A stretch of DNA of 61,755 nt from Lachnospiraceae bacterium (GCA_029063085.1 JAIDOW010000011.1:1-61755); one strand, 5' to 3'; shown: positions 27,381-37,528, numbered from the stretch's first letter. Notes: generated from the sequence alone by a model not told the origin. A program made the numbers and translations.

Positions 27381-29603
27381 ATGAAGAAGGCGAAGAGAAA
27401 CAGTGTGCTGACGATTATTATTTTTCTCGCAGCGTTAGCGCTTGGTACTTTTACCACAGTACAGGGTCTTGGCAAACACCATATCGGTAAAGCGGAGAAT
27501 ATTATTTTGGGATTAGACCTTGCAGGTGGTGTCAGTATCACATATCAGATTAAGGAGGACAACCCTTCTGATCAGGATATCAGAGATACCATCCAGAGAT
27601 TACAGCAGCGTGCTGATACGTATTCTACGGACAGTAATGTGTACAAGGAAGGTTCCGACAGAATCAGTATCGAGATACCGGGTGTAAGTGATGCCAACCA
27701 GATTCTTCTGGATTTGGGTAAGCCGGGTGCTCTGGAATTTCTTGATGAGGATAATTACGAGAAGTTTACAGCTGGAGAGGAATATGAAGCGGTACTTACC
27801 GGTTCCGATGTAAAAAATGCTTCTGCGGCGATTGATAATTCCGGGACAATTCAGGAATATGTAGTACAGCTGGCGTTTTCAGATGAGGGGACAAAGAAGT
27901 TTGCAGATGCTACCACTGCTAATGTGGGCAAGCGTATTTATATTATTTATGATAATGAGGTTGCTTCTGCACCGACAGTTCAGACTGCGATCACTGGTGG
28001 CAGTGCGGTAATTAACGGTATGTCGGATGATGAGGAAGCAGAACGGCTTGCACAGACAATCCGAATCGGTGCACTTCCGCTGACACTTGAGGAGCTGCGT
28101 TCCAATGAGGTAGGAGCTACTTTAGGTAAGGATGCTTTAAGTACAACGTTAAAGGCCGGCGCAATCGGTATGGGGATTATTGCAGTTATCATGATTGTGC
28201 TTTATCTGTTACCGGGTTTCGTTTCCGTAATTGCATTGGCTGCGTATGTTGTATTGACTTTGCTTTGCCTGAATGGATTTAATGCCAGCCTGACTCTGCC
28301 GGGTCTTGCAGGTATCGTGTTATCTATCGGTATGGCGGTGGACGCAAATGTTATTATTTTCACACGTATCAAAGAAGAACTGGGAAATGGTGCTACAGTC
28401 AAGAGTGCCATTGATGCAGGATTTAACAAAGCATTATCTGCTATTCTGGATAGTAATATTACAACTTTGATTGCAGCTGCGGTGTTATATATTATGGGTA
28501 TCGGTTCCATTAAGGGATTTGCATTAACCTTAGGTATTGGTATTGCATTATCCATGTTTACGGCACTGTTTATCACAAAACATCTGTTGAAAGCAGTGTA
28601 TACTCTTGGTTTACAGAATCCCAAATTCTACGGTGCAAAGAAGGAGGCAGCAGTTCATGGCTATGTTAAATTTTCACGGATTGCCTATATTATTTCCTTT
28701 GTGGCCATTGCAGCGGGATTGATTGCATTACCAGTATTTAAGAGTAAAAGCGGCTCGACTTTGAATTACAGTCTGGAATTTACGGGTGGTACTTCCATGA
28801 CTGTTGAATTTGATAAATATTTTGACTTGCAGCAGGCAGAGAGTGAGATTCTTCCTGTAATTGCAGAAGCAGCAGATATTTCAGCAGCAGATATTCAGGT
28901 ACAGAATGTTAAGAGTTCCAATGAAATCGTATTTAAAACATCAGAGCTTCAGGTTGCACAGCGTGATGCGGTAGAGGAGGCTCTTAAGACGAATTTTGGG
29001 GTAGAGGAATTCAATCTGGAAAATATCAGTTCAACTATCAGTAGCGAGATGCAGAGAAATGCTATTATTTCCGTATTGATCGCAACCGCATTAATGCTGT
29101 TATATATTGCAATCCGTTTCAGTGATGTGAAATTTGGTGCAGCGGCAGTTATTGCACTGCTTCATGATGTTTTGGTGGTATTTGCAGTTTATTCTATCGG
29201 AAGATTGTCTGTAGGTAATACCTTTATTGCATGTATGTTAACGATCGTGGGTTATTCCATTAATGCGACCATTATCATTTTTGACCGTATCCGTGAGAAT
29301 CTGGGAATTATGAAGGGTAAGGGAGAAACCTATGAAAATATCGTAAATACATCCATATCACAGACATTCACCAGAACGATTTATACTTCTCTGACAACAT
29401 TTGTAATGATATTTATTTTATATATTATGGGTGTAACTTCTATTAAGGAATTTGCACTGACGCTGATGTGTGGTATCGTATGTGGTGCTTATTCATCCGT
29501 ATGTATTACAGGACCGTTGTGGTATTTCTTTAAGACCAAATTAGGCAAGAATGAGAAAAATACAAAAACGGGTTCGGGTAAGAAAAAAGCAAAGAAAGCG
29601 TAA
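27381..29603 (+). CDS. secDF: Fused SecD-SecF protein translocase subunit
   Basis: This 740-residue membrane protein is a SecD-SecF fusion with two six-helix halves. The SecD half starts with a transmembrane helix (about 9-28) and GLDLAGGVSITYQI (SecD usually GLDLRGG), has a periplasmic-type P1 domain to about 230, and MAVDANVIIFTRIKEEL in the fourth helix. The SecF half begins near 425, with FTGGTSMTVEF and GYSINATIIIFDRIREN. SecDF uses the ion gradient to help pull secreted proteins across the membrane. The tail is very basic. It lies 32 bases behind scfB; this gene order is frequent in Clostridia. The many surface proteins in this window would be clients. Confidence 0.96.
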   Translation: MKKAKRNSVLTIIIFLAALALGTFTTVQGLGKHHIGKAENIILGLDLAGGVSITYQIKEDNPSDQDIRDTIQRLQQRADTYSTDSNVYKEGSDRISIEIPGVSDANQILLDLGKPGALEFLDEDNYEKFTAGEEYEAVLTGSDVKNASAAIDNSGTIQEYVVQLAFSDEGTKKFADATTANVGKRIYIIYDNEVASAPTVQTAITGGSAVINGMSDDEEAERLAQTIRIGALPLTLEELRSNEVGATLGKDALSTTLKAGAIGMGIIAVIMIVLYLLPGFVSVIALAAYVVLTLLCLNGFNASLTLPGLAGIVLSIGMAVDANVIIFTRIKEELGNGATVKSAIDAGFNKALSAILDSNITTLIAAAVLYIMGIGSIKGFALTLGIGIALSMFTALFITKHLLKAVYTLGLQNPKFYGAKKEAAVHGYVKFSRIAYIISFVAIAAGLIALPVFKSKSGSTLNYSLEFTGGTSMTVEFDKYFDLQQAESEILPVIAEAADISAADIQVQNVKSSNEIVFKTSELQVAQRDAVEEALKTNFGVEEFNLENISSTISSEMQRNAIISVLIATALMLLYIAIRFSDVKFGAAAVIALLHDVLVVFAVYSIGRLSVGNTFIACMLTIVGYSINATIIIFDRIRENLGIMKGKGETYENIVNTSISQTFTRTIYTSLTTFVMIFILYIMGVTSIKEFALTLMCGIVCGAYSSVCITGPLWYFFKTKLGKNEKNTKTGSGKKKAKKA

Positions 29604-29618
29604 TAGATTTAGAAAGAA

Positions 29619-29648
29619 ATAGGGACATGGCACTTACCATGTCCCTAT
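29619..29648 (+). other. Perfect 12-bp hairpin between secDF and recJ
   Basis: ATAGGGACATGG pairs with CCATGTCCCTAT around a 6-base loop. No T tract follows, so it may be a processing or stability hairpin rather than a terminator; recJ begins 20 bases later. Confidence 0.6.
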
Positions 29649-29667
29649 CATGCTTTAGGAGGCAGTG

Positions 29668-31452
29668 ATGGCAGAACAGAATTGGGTTATCTGCACAAAG
29701 AGAGCGGATTTTGATGCACTTAGTGAACAATTCCATATCGATCCTGTAGTGGCAAGAATATTGATAAACAGAGGCTTGGAGGAATCGCAGTTTGAAGCGT
29801 TTTTACATCCGGATTTGGATAATCTTCATGATCCGTTTCTGATGGAAGATATGAACCAGGCCGTCCGGATTATCATTCATGATATTGAGGAAGGACATTC
29901 TATTCGTATCGTTTCGGATTATGACGTGGATGGAGTTATGTCCAATTATATTCTTTATAAGGGATTAAAGCGGATTGGTGCAGATGTTGATTATGTGATA
30001 CCCCATCGTGTAAAAGATGGATATGGCATTAATGAAGAGATTATCAATAAAGCAATAGAGGATGGGATACACACGATTGTAACCTGTGATAACGGAATTG
30101 CCGCAAATGCGGCATTGGCAAAGGCCAAAGAGGAAGGGCTTACTGTAGTGGTGACGGATCATCATCAGGTTCCTTTTATCATGGAAGGGGAGAACAGGCA
30201 GTACATACTGCCGCCGGCAGATGCCATTTTAGATCCTAAGAAGGAAACCTGTAAATATCCTTTTGACGACCTTTGCGGTGCAGGTGTGGCATATAAACTG
30301 ATTGAGGCATTGTACATAAAAAGAGAGGTTCCAAAAGATGAGATTTATCAGTTTCTGGAATTTGTTGCGATTGCAGTAATCTGTGATATTGTAACTTTGC
30401 AGGATGAAAACAGGATTTTTGTGGTAAAAGGTTTGGAGAGACTGAATTATTCCGAGAATACCGGTCTCAGGGCATTGATCAGGGCAAATGAATTATCGGA
30501 TGTCACGCTTGATACTTACCATGTCGGGTTTAAATTAGGTCCCTGTATTAATGCATCCGGCAGGCTGGAGAGTGCCATTGCATCAATGGAATTACTGTTA
30601 GAGCAGGATACTGACACGGCAATTGCCAAAGCACAGGAGATCAGAAGCATTAACGAAGAACGGAAGGAAATGACGTTCAGGGAGAGCGAACGAGCTATAG
30701 AGTATCTGGAGACGGCATCTCCCATGAAAATATTTGTAATCTATCTTCCGGATTGTCATGAGAGCCTGGCGGGAATCATCGCTGGCAGAATCAGGGAAAA
30801 CTATCACCATCCGGTATTTGTTCTGGTAAACAGTGAAGAGGAAGGGGTTTTGAAAGGCTCCGGACGTTCCATACCGGAATATCATATGTTTGAAGCCCTG
30901 CAGGAATGCAGCGATCTGCTCTTAAAATTCGGGGGACATGCCATGGCGGCAGGTTTTTCGCTTTCGGAAGATTGTCTGGAAGCATTTTCTGACAGACTCA
31001 ATGAGCTTTGCGATTTAACAGAGGATGCATTTATTCCCAAAGTTAAAATTGATGTACCAATGCCTATTTCCTATATTAATGAAGAATTAATTGCGGAGCT
31101 TGACGGTCTTGCACCTTTTGGCAAGGGAAATGAAAAACCGGTATTTGCACAGAAGGATCTGAATGTTCTTTCAGCCAAGATTATGGGAAAGGACAGAAAT
31201 GTTGTCAAAATAATGTTCGAGAGCAGCGATGGATATACTAGTGAGGGAATTTATTTTCATGCACAGGAGTTTTCGGATAATATTATTGAATGGTTTGGAC
31301 AGGAGGAATATGACAAGATGATACATGGCTGGTTAAATAATGTCCGACTGAATGTGGTGTATTATCCATCTGTGAATGAGTTTAACGGAAATCGGACCAT
31401 TCAATTACAGATTAAACGGTATGCTATGGCTACGGTAAGAGAAGTATTATAG
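29668..31452 (+). CDS. recJ: Single-stranded-DNA-specific exonuclease RecJ
   Basis: The 594-residue protein starts at the ATG at 29668, five bases after AGGAGG; a GTG one codon earlier would be too close. The DHH phosphoesterase motifs are SDYDVDGVMSNY (about 83-94), TCDNGIAA (about 138-145) and VTDHHQVPF (DHH, about 161). DHHA1 follows, with the signature LKFGGHAMAAGFS (about 421), then an OB-fold-like C-terminal region. RecJ degrades 5'-ended single-stranded DNA in recombination and mismatch repair. The length is normal. Confidence 0.95.
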   Translation: MAEQNWVICTKRADFDALSEQFHIDPVVARILINRGLEESQFEAFLHPDLDNLHDPFLMEDMNQAVRIIIHDIEEGHSIRIVSDYDVDGVMSNYILYKGLKRIGADVDYVIPHRVKDGYGINEEIINKAIEDGIHTIVTCDNGIAANAALAKAKEEGLTVVVTDHHQVPFIMEGENRQYILPPADAILDPKKETCKYPFDDLCGAGVAYKLIEALYIKREVPKDEIYQFLEFVAIAVICDIVTLQDENRIFVVKGLERLNYSENTGLRALIRANELSDVTLDTYHVGFKLGPCINASGRLESAIASMELLLEQDTDTAIAKAQEIRSINEERKEMTFRESERAIEYLETASPMKIFVIYLPDCHESLAGIIAGRIRENYHHPVFVLVNSEEEGVLKGSGRSIPEYHMFEALQECSDLLLKFGGHAMAAGFSLSEDCLEAFSDRLNELCDLTEDAFIPKVKIDVPMPISYINEELIAELDGLAPFGKGNEKPVFAQKDLNVLSAKIMGKDRNVVKIMFESSDGYTSEGIYFHAQEFSDNIIEWFGQEEYDKMIHGWLNNVRLNVVYYPSVNEFNGNRTIQLQIKRYAMATVREVL

Positions 31453-31672
31453 GAAGATTTACCTGTAAAATATAAAATATTACACAGATTTATGCATATT
31501 TTACAAAATTTTTAAATAGTGTAAATTTAAGAGTTACTTCTGTGATAATATAGGCTATACTATACTTTATCAGAAACGAGAGATAAGTGAATTATCCGCA
31601 GCAGCCAAAATGTTTTTGCTAACATGGTGCTTGGCTCATTGCCCGCGGGAATAAAGAGAAGAAGGTGATTAT

Positions 31673-33937
31673 ATGGCAGGAATTATAAATATGGATAGGG
31701 AACTTAGTACACCGAAGGATTATACACCGCCACAGGAGTTGTACGAGACTTTAATTGAAAAAGTGTTAGAGTACCATCCCAATACTGATATCACCATGAT
31801 TGAAAAGGCATATGAGATTGCTGATAAAGCGCACGAGGGACAGCTGCGCAAATCAGGTGAGCCATATATCATGCATCCTTTATGCGTTGCAATCATTCTG
31901 GCAGAACTGGAACTGGATAAGGAGACGATCGTAGCAGGAATACTGCATGATGTGATTGAAGATACTGTTATGACCGACGAGGAGATAGAAAAAGAGTTCT
32001 CAGCGGAAATACTGCTTCTGGTGGATGGTGTAACCAAACTTACCCAGCTCAATTTTTCCCAGGATAAAATGGAATTACAGGCAGAAAATTTAAGAAAGAT
32101 GTTTCTTGCTATGGCAAAGGATATCCGCGTGATTCTGATTAAACTGGCAGACCGCCTGCATAATCTGAGAACCTTGCAATATCAGTCTCCGGCAAAGCAG
32201 ATTGAAAAAGCACGGGAAACCATGGATATTTATTCTCCCATTGCACACCGTCTTGGTATCAGTAAGATTAAAGTGGAGCTGGATGATTTATCCCTGCAAT
32301 ATCTGGAGCCGGAAAAGTTCAAGGAATTAAAGACAGAGATTGATGAAAGATTAGAAGAAAGAGAAGCATTTATTCAGGATATCGTACATGATGTAAAAGA
32401 ATGTATTGATGATGCCGACATTCAGGCAGATATCAGTGGACGTGTAAAACATTTTTTCAGTATTTATAAAAAGATGGTGAATCAGAATAAAACACTGGAT
32501 CAGATTTATGATATCTTTGCAGTTCGGATTATTGTAGATAGCGTAAGAGACTGTTATGCGGCACTGGGTATTATTCACGAGGAATATACACCGATTCCGG
32601 GAAGGTTCAAAGACTATATTGCAATGCCGAAGTCTAATATGTACCAGTCCCTTCATACCACGTTGATCAGCAAGAACGGACAGCCTTTTGAGATACAGAT
32701 TCGTACTTATGATATGCATAAGACTGCGGAATATGGTATTGCTGCTCATTGGAAATATAAGGAGAATCTAAGTGGGTCTTCCCAGGATAAAGAGGAGGAG
32801 AAGCTTAGCTGGTTAAGACAGATTCTGGAATGGCAGAGGGATACGAAGGATAATAAGGAATTTATGAATGCGGTTAAGACGGATTTGGACTTATTTGCAG
32901 AGCAAGTGTACTGCTTTACTCCGAATGGTGATGTCAAGAATCTTCCTGCAGGTTCCATACCCATTGATTTTGCCTATAGTATTCATTCTGCGGTGGGCAA
33001 CAAAATGGTAGGTGCCAGAGTGAATGGAAGACAGGTTCCGGTGACATATACGCTGCAAAACGGAGACCGGGTAGAGATCATAACCTCACAAAATTCCAAG
33101 GGACCGAGTCGTGACTGGCTGTCCATTGTAAAATCCGCACAGGCGAGAAATAAGATTAACCAGTGGTTTAAACAGGAATTTAAAGAAGAAAATATCGGCA
33201 AAGGAAAAGAATTATTACAGCAGTATTGTAAGGCAAAGGGATATAATTATTCAATATATTCCAAACCGGAGATGCTAAAAGCTGTAATGGAGAAATATAA
33301 TTTTAAAGATTGGGACTCTGTGTTGGCGGCAATTGGTCATGGGGCATTAAAAGAAGGTCAGGTTATGAATAAACTGATCGAGCTTCATAACAAAGAAGAA
33401 AAAGAAAACCTGACAGAGGATGCATTGATCGAACAGATTAACCATAGTGCAGATTTTCACCGGACAAGCAAATTCCGGGGAGGAATCAAGGTTAAAGGGA
33501 TTGATGATGTAGCAGTTCATTTTTCAAGATGCTGTTCTCCTGTGCCGGGGGATGAGATTATCGGATATGTGACAAGAGGAAGAGGAATCTCAATTCACCG
33601 TACGGATTGTGTGAATATTGTGGGAATGGGTGACAACGACCGTACCAGACTCATTGATGCAGAGTGGCAGGCAGGTGCACAGGAAAATGATACGTCTATA
33701 TATTCTTCCGAGATTCGTATTTTCACGGCAGACCGTACCGGAATGCTGTTTGATATTTCTAAGGTGTTTACGGAAGAAAATATTAATGTGACAGCGATAA
33801 ACAGTAAAAGCAATAAAAGGGAGCGTGCGACTATTACAGTGGCATTTGATATTAAGACGGTAAAACAGTTAAAGCATGTGATTGCAAAGCTTCAGATGAT
33901 ACCTGGTGTATTAGATGTAGAGAGAAGCATAGGGTAA
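31673..33937 (+). CDS. relA: Bifunctional (p)ppGpp synthetase/hydrolase (RelA/SpoT, Rel)
   Basis: This 754-residue protein has the full Rel layout. The HD hydrolase domain (about 45-200) includes GILHDVIEDT and KLADRLHNLRTL. The synthetase domain (about 240-360) includes GRFKDYIAMPKSNMYQSLHTTL. A TGS domain (about 405-470, VYCFTPNGDVKNLPAGS), a helical/zinc-finger-like region with HFSRCCSPVPGDEI (about 618) and a C-terminal ACT domain (about 685-754) follow. Both catalytic sites look intact, so it should make and degrade the stringent alarmone. The leader of about 220 bases contains an AGCCAA-AATGTT/AACAT..TTGGCT hairpin. Clostridial Rel next to an MBL hydrolase and hemZ is a common order. 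Confidence 0.96.
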   Translation: MAGIINMDRELSTPKDYTPPQELYETLIEKVLEYHPNTDITMIEKAYEIADKAHEGQLRKSGEPYIMHPLCVAIILAELELDKETIVAGILHDVIEDTVMTDEEIEKEFSAEILLLVDGVTKLTQLNFSQDKMELQAENLRKMFLAMAKDIRVILIKLADRLHNLRTLQYQSPAKQIEKARETMDIYSPIAHRLGISKIKVELDDLSLQYLEPEKFKELKTEIDERLEEREAFIQDIVHDVKECIDDADIQADISGRVKHFFSIYKKMVNQNKTLDQIYDIFAVRIIVDSVRDCYAALGIIHEEYTPIPGRFKDYIAMPKSNMYQSLHTTLISKNGQPFEIQIRTYDMHKTAEYGIAAHWKYKENLSGSSQDKEEEKLSWLRQILEWQRDTKDNKEFMNAVKTDLDLFAEQVYCFTPNGDVKNLPAGSIPIDFAYSIHSAVGNKMVGARVNGRQVPVTYTLQNGDRVEIITSQNSKGPSRDWLSIVKSAQARNKINQWFKQEFKEENIGKGKELLQQYCKAKGYNYSIYSKPEMLKAVMEKYNFKDWDSVLAAIGHGALKEGQVMNKLIELHNKEEKENLTEDALIEQINHSADFHRTSKFRGGIKVKGIDDVAVHFSRCCSPVPGDEIIGYVTRGRGISIHRTDCVNIVGMGDNDRTRLIDAEWQAGAQENDTSIYSSEIRIFTADRTGMLFDISKVFTEENINVTAINSKSNKRERATITVAFDIKTVKQLKHVIAKLQMIPGVLDVERSIG

Positions 33938-33991
33938 ATACAGTGCAAGCAGCCTAGTATGCGGCGATGGGCAGCAGGAGAGAGGGATTAT

Positions 33992-34633
33992 ATGGCAGAT
34001 TTGGAGATATTTCGTAAAACAGTAGGTGATATGGGGACTAATTGTTATATTATGGTCAATCACGATACAAAGGAGTGTATCGTATTTGATCCGGCAGCAG
34101 AAGCGGAAGTACTGAAGGAGATTTTTGATGATCCTTCGTTTCAGCTTCAGGCGATTTTCCTGACACACGGACATTATGACCATATCGGTGCAGTAAAAGA
34201 GTTAAAAGATACCTATGGCGTGCCGGTATATGCATCGAAGGAGGAAAATGAACAGGTTCTCGGCAGATTAGAGGTAAATCTGTCTGCCATGTTTGGCAGA
34301 CCAATGACTTTGCAGGCTGATCAGGTGCTAAGAGACGGGGAGAAAGTAGAGATTATCGGAACTACGCTTACCTGTATTCTGACACCGGGACATACAGCAG
34401 GGGGAATGTGCTATTATAATGAGGAATTACAGTCTGTGATTGCAGGGGATACCCTGTTTTGTGAAAGTGTGGGAAGAACGGATTTCCCAACGGGAAACGG
34501 GGCGGTGCTGATGAGTTCCATCCATGAAAAATTATTTACGCTTCCGGATGAGACAAAGGTCTTTCCGGGACATATGGACAGCACTACGATTGCATGGGAA
34601 AAAGAGAATAACATGGTTTGCGGAATCCACTAG
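33992..34633 (+). CDS. Glyoxalase II-like metallo-beta-lactamase-fold hydrolase
   Basis: The 213-residue protein starts at the ATG at 33992 behind GGAGAGAGGG; an earlier in-frame ATG is less likely. The metal site is complete: THGHYDHIG (HxHxDH, about 63-68), a later His in TPGHTAGGM (about 136), the bridging Asp in AGDTLF (about 155) and FPGHMDSTT (about 194). It belongs to the hydroxyacylglutathione-hydrolase-like family found between rel and hemZ in Clostridia. Its physiological substrate is unknown; glutathione itself is usually absent from these bacteria. Confidence 0.92.
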   Translation: MADLEIFRKTVGDMGTNCYIMVNHDTKECIVFDPAAEAEVLKEIFDDPSFQLQAIFLTHGHYDHIGAVKELKDTYGVPVYASKEENEQVLGRLEVNLSAMFGRPMTLQADQVLRDGEKVEIIGTTLTCILTPGHTAGGMCYYNEELQSVIAGDTLFCESVGRTDFPTGNGAVLMSSIHEKLFTLPDETKVFPGHMDSTTIAWEKENNMVCGIH

Positions 34634-34646
34634 AGGGAAAACGGGA

Positions 34647-36113
34647 ATGATTTATTTAGAGCAGAATGCTGAGATTTATAATAATGATATAAGAGCCATG
34701 CTACAGGCTTTTTTTGATAACGAGAAAATTTTATCGGTTAAAGAGGACACCAGGCTGTCTTTATATGTGGAATATTCTGTAGACGAAAAAGAAAATAATG
34801 GCAGACGGGTTACCTTTACATTAGAGGATGAAAAGGGATATAATAAGTGCGAGACGATACAAGTGGATTATATGGATAAAAAGGCTGCCAAGAATCCGCT
34901 TAAGGCAGTGCTTTACCGGATGCTTTCCGAATATACTGGAAAGACACTGCCATGGGGAAGCCTGACCGGAGTCCGTCCTACAAAAATTGCGACAGAAATG
35001 TTGGAACATGGAGAGACGGAAGAGGCAATACATAAAGTATATACGGATACCTATTTGACAATTCCGCAAAAAGCAGACATTTGTATTGAGGTGGCAAAGA
35101 GGGAGCAGGAGTTGTTTCGGGAGTTTCATTATGATGAGGAGTACTGTATCTATATTGGAATCCCATTTTGCCCTACCAGATGCCTGTACTGTTCCTTTAC
35201 TTCTTATCCGATAGCGGTTTATCAGGATAAGGTTGAAGATTATCTACAGGCACTCTATCAGGAAATGGAGTTTTTAGCGGAATCAGAAGCCTATCGGAAT
35301 AAGAGATTAGTCGCCATATACATCGGTGGGGGAACACCCAGTGCATTATCTGCCGGGCAGTTATCGGCACTTATTACAAAACTTAAGGGCACCTTTTCCA
35401 TGCGGTATGTGCGGGAATTTTGTGTGGAATGCGGCAGACCGGACAGCATTACAATGGATAAGCTGAAGGTTTTAAAGGAAATGGGAGTGGAACGAATCAG
35501 TATTAATCCTCAGACGATGTGGGATGATACCCTGGAGCTGATTGGCCGTGCCCATACGGTAGAACAGACGAAGGAAGCATTTGGGCTGGCAAGACAGGCT
35601 GGTTTTACGAATATCAATATGGATATGATCGTGGGGCTTCCTGGTGAAGATATAGAAAATGTCAGACATACCCTGTCGGAGATTAAAAAACTTGCCCCTG
35701 ACAGCCTGACGGTGCATTCCTTGGCGATTAAACGTGCCGCCAATCTGAATATGGAGATGGAGAGGTATCAGGGGCTGATCAAGGGAAGTACCAATGAGAT
35801 GCTTTTAGCGGTGGACCAGTGTGCGAGAGAGCTTTCCCTTTTTCCCTATTATCTGTATCGTCAGAAAAATATTCCGGGAAAGCTTGAGAATATTGGCTAT
35901 GCGGCAAAGGGGAAGGAATGTATCTATAATATTTTGATCATGGAGGAAAAGCTGGATATTCTGGCTATGGGAGCAGGTGCTTCTTCAAAGTTCGTGTTTC
36001 ATGCGGAAAACCGAATCGAAAGGGTCGAGAATGTTAAAAATGTGGATGAATATATCAAACGCATTGATGAAATGATAGAGCGGAAAAAGAAGATGTTTAT
36101 GCAGAAGATGTAA
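34647..36113 (+). CDS. hemZ: Coproporphyrinogen III oxidase-like radical SAM protein HemZ
   Basis: The 488-residue protein starts at the ATG at 34647, nine bases after GAGGG and 13 bases after the preceding stop; the longer upstream frame overlaps the MBL gene. The radical-SAM cluster motif is C175-x3-C179-x2-C182 in GIPFCPTRCLYCSFTSYPI, and IYIGGGTPS follows (about 225). The N-terminal 160 residues are the HemZ-specific extension. HemZ/HemN proteins decarboxylate coproporphyrinogen anaerobically. Because no other haem genes are nearby, the physiological reaction in this organism is inferred from the family. Confidence 0.93.
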   Translation: MIYLEQNAEIYNNDIRAMLQAFFDNEKILSVKEDTRLSLYVEYSVDEKENNGRRVTFTLEDEKGYNKCETIQVDYMDKKAAKNPLKAVLYRMLSEYTGKTLPWGSLTGVRPTKIATEMLEHGETEEAIHKVYTDTYLTIPQKADICIEVAKREQELFREFHYDEEYCIYIGIPFCPTRCLYCSFTSYPIAVYQDKVEDYLQALYQEMEFLAESEAYRNKRLVAIYIGGGTPSALSAGQLSALITKLKGTFSMRYVREFCVECGRPDSITMDKLKVLKEMGVERISINPQTMWDDTLELIGRAHTVEQTKEAFGLARQAGFTNINMDMIVGLPGEDIENVRHTLSEIKKLAPDSLTVHSLAIKRAANLNMEMERYQGLIKGSTNEMLLAVDQCARELSLFPYYLYRQKNIPGKLENIGYAAKGKECIYNILIMEEKLDILAMGAGASSKFVFHAENRIERVENVKNVDEYIKRIDEMIERKKKMFMQKM

Positions 36114-36188
36114 AGGGGCTGCATCGTGTTACATTAGTACGGTTTAATACCTGTTGTGCTGGTTACAAACGAGAAAGGGGAAGTTTGT

Positions 36189-36806
36189 ATGATAGAGGTA
36201 GACAGAGATGATATAGAAGTTGATGAAATGTCAAATTATCTGACGGAAGATTTGAAAACGGAGATTGCCCATGGGATTGAAGTCAGCAGACTGGCGGGGA
36301 TGCTGGCAAAGGAACTGAAGCTGGAGCCGTCTTTTTGCCATGACATAGAAGTGGCAGGAATGCTGCATGATATCGGGAAGCTCCGGGCAAGTACATATCT
36401 ATACGGTGGGGATGATGAAACCCTGAACGTGGAAAAAATGCGGTATGTGAGAATGCATCCTGGGCTGGGGTATGAGGTTGTGAAGAATGAGGGTTACCCG
36501 GACAGGGTTTGTGAAATGATATTGCATCACCATGAAAATTATGACGGAACCGGTTATCCCGACAATATGATAGGGGAGGAAATTCCGTTAGGTGCAAGAA
36601 TACTGCGGGTATGTGATGTTTTTGTGGCACTTACATCGGACCGCCCGTATCGGAAGGCATTTGACAGCCAGACTGCCGTGGAACTTCTTATTGAGGAGGT
36701 ACGGCACTTTGATATGAAGGTTTTTCTGCCGTTTCAAAGCATTATTCATGAAGAGATTGAACAGAAAGGGTTGCGGGTTGGAGTGGAGGATAAATTAACC
36801 TATTAG
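36189..36806 (+). CDS. HD-GYP-like HD-domain phosphohydrolase
   Basis: The 205-residue protein starts at the ATG at 36189 with AAAGGGG upstream. The HD signature GMLHDIGKL (about 58-66) is followed by HPGLGYEVV, HHHENYDGTGYP (about 108-119) and ILRVCDVFVALTSDRPYR. These match the catalytic core of HD-GYP proteins, with GTGYP in the GYP position. HD-GYP enzymes hydrolyse cyclic di-GMP or related dinucleotides; the substrate here is not proven. There is no input domain, so it would be a stand-alone hydrolase. Its stop codon lies inside a terminator shared with the convergent ABC operon. Confidence 0.85.
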   Translation: MIEVDRDDIEVDEMSNYLTEDLKTEIAHGIEVSRLAGMLAKELKLEPSFCHDIEVAGMLHDIGKLRASTYLYGGDDETLNVEKMRYVRMHPGLGYEVVKNEGYPDRVCEMILHHHENYDGTGYPDNMIGEEIPLGARILRVCDVFVALTSDRPYRKAFDSQTAVELLIEEVRHFDMKVFLPFQSIIHEEIEQKGLRVGVEDKLTY

Positions 36807-36836
36807 AACAGGTGGGTCATATGACTACCTGTTCTA
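36804..36836. terminator. Compact bidirectional terminator spanning two stop codons
   Basis: TAGAACAGGT (36804-36813) pairs with ACCTGTTCTA (36827-36836). The TAG stop of the HD gene opens the stem, and the TGA stop of the reverse-strand ABC gene (36817-36819) lies in the loop. Confidence 0.75.
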
Positions 36837-37524
36837 TAGGCTGTGCATTTTGCAAATTATTAATTGAGACTATTTTCCCATCCGATAATTCTACTATAGT
36901 ATTTGCAAATTTTGCTATGCTCATGTCGTGCGTAATCAAAATGACAGTTTTTTCTTCGTTGTTTAATTTTTTTAATAGAGACATTACCATTAATGAATTT
37001 TTTTTATCCAAAGCACCTGTAGGTTCATCTGCTAAAATGATTGGACAATCCGTTACAAATGCTCGTGCGAATGCAACTCTTTGTTTTTGACCGCCTGATA
37101 TTTGAGACGGGTATTTGTCCAGCAATTTTTCTATTCCTAACTCTGATGCCACTTTTTGTATTTTTCTTTTCCGTTCACTTTTTCTGATATTTCGTGCTAA
37201 TAATGGAGACTCTATATTTTCGAAAACATTATATTCATCCATTAATGCAAAATGTTGAAATATGAAGCTTACATAATTTTTTCTTATTTGATCCAGTTTT
37301 TGGGGGCTACATTTGTGTACGGCTATATCATCAAGGTAGTATTCCCCTTCCGTTAATACATCCATGCCTCCCAAAATATTTAGCAGTGTTGATTTTCCAG
37401 AACCAGATTCTCCTATAATCGCTAAAAAATCTCCTTTCTGAATGGTCAGAGACACACCATCTAATGCAACTGTTTCGAATAAATCTCCTGTATATATTTT
37501 TGTTACATTCTTGAGCTGAATCAT
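36817..37524 (-). CDS. ABC transporter ATP-binding protein (MacB/LolD/BceA type)
   Basis: This 235-residue protein has a complete nucleotide-binding domain: Walker A GESGSGKST (about 36-44), Q-loop FQHFALMDEYNVFENI, signature ISGGQKQRVAFARAF (about 139), Walker B IILADEPTGALD (about 160) and the switch His in ILITHD. The type is the one that pairs with FtsX-like permeases in peptide-antibiotic export or resistance and lipoprotein release. It is the last gene of the reverse operon, starting four bases after the second permease gene. The AGGAGGAAAAG ribosome site lies inside the end of that gene. Confidence 0.94.
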   Translation of the reverse strand: MIQLKNVTKIYTGDLFETVALDGVSLTIQKGDFLAIIGESGSGKSTLLNILGGMDVLTEGEYYLDDIAVHKCSPQKLDQIRKNYVSFIFQHFALMDEYNVFENIESPLLARNIRKSERKRKIQKVASELGIEKLLDKYPSQISGGQKQRVAFARAFVTDCPIILADEPTGALDKKNSLMVMSLLKKLNNEEKTVILITHDMSIAKFANTIVELSDGKIVSINNLQNAQPIEQVVI

Positions 37525-37528
37525 ATAT

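Noticed and set aside
31600-31672. T-box-like or other known riboswitch before relA
   Set aside because: A simple hairpin is visible but no class-defining motif.
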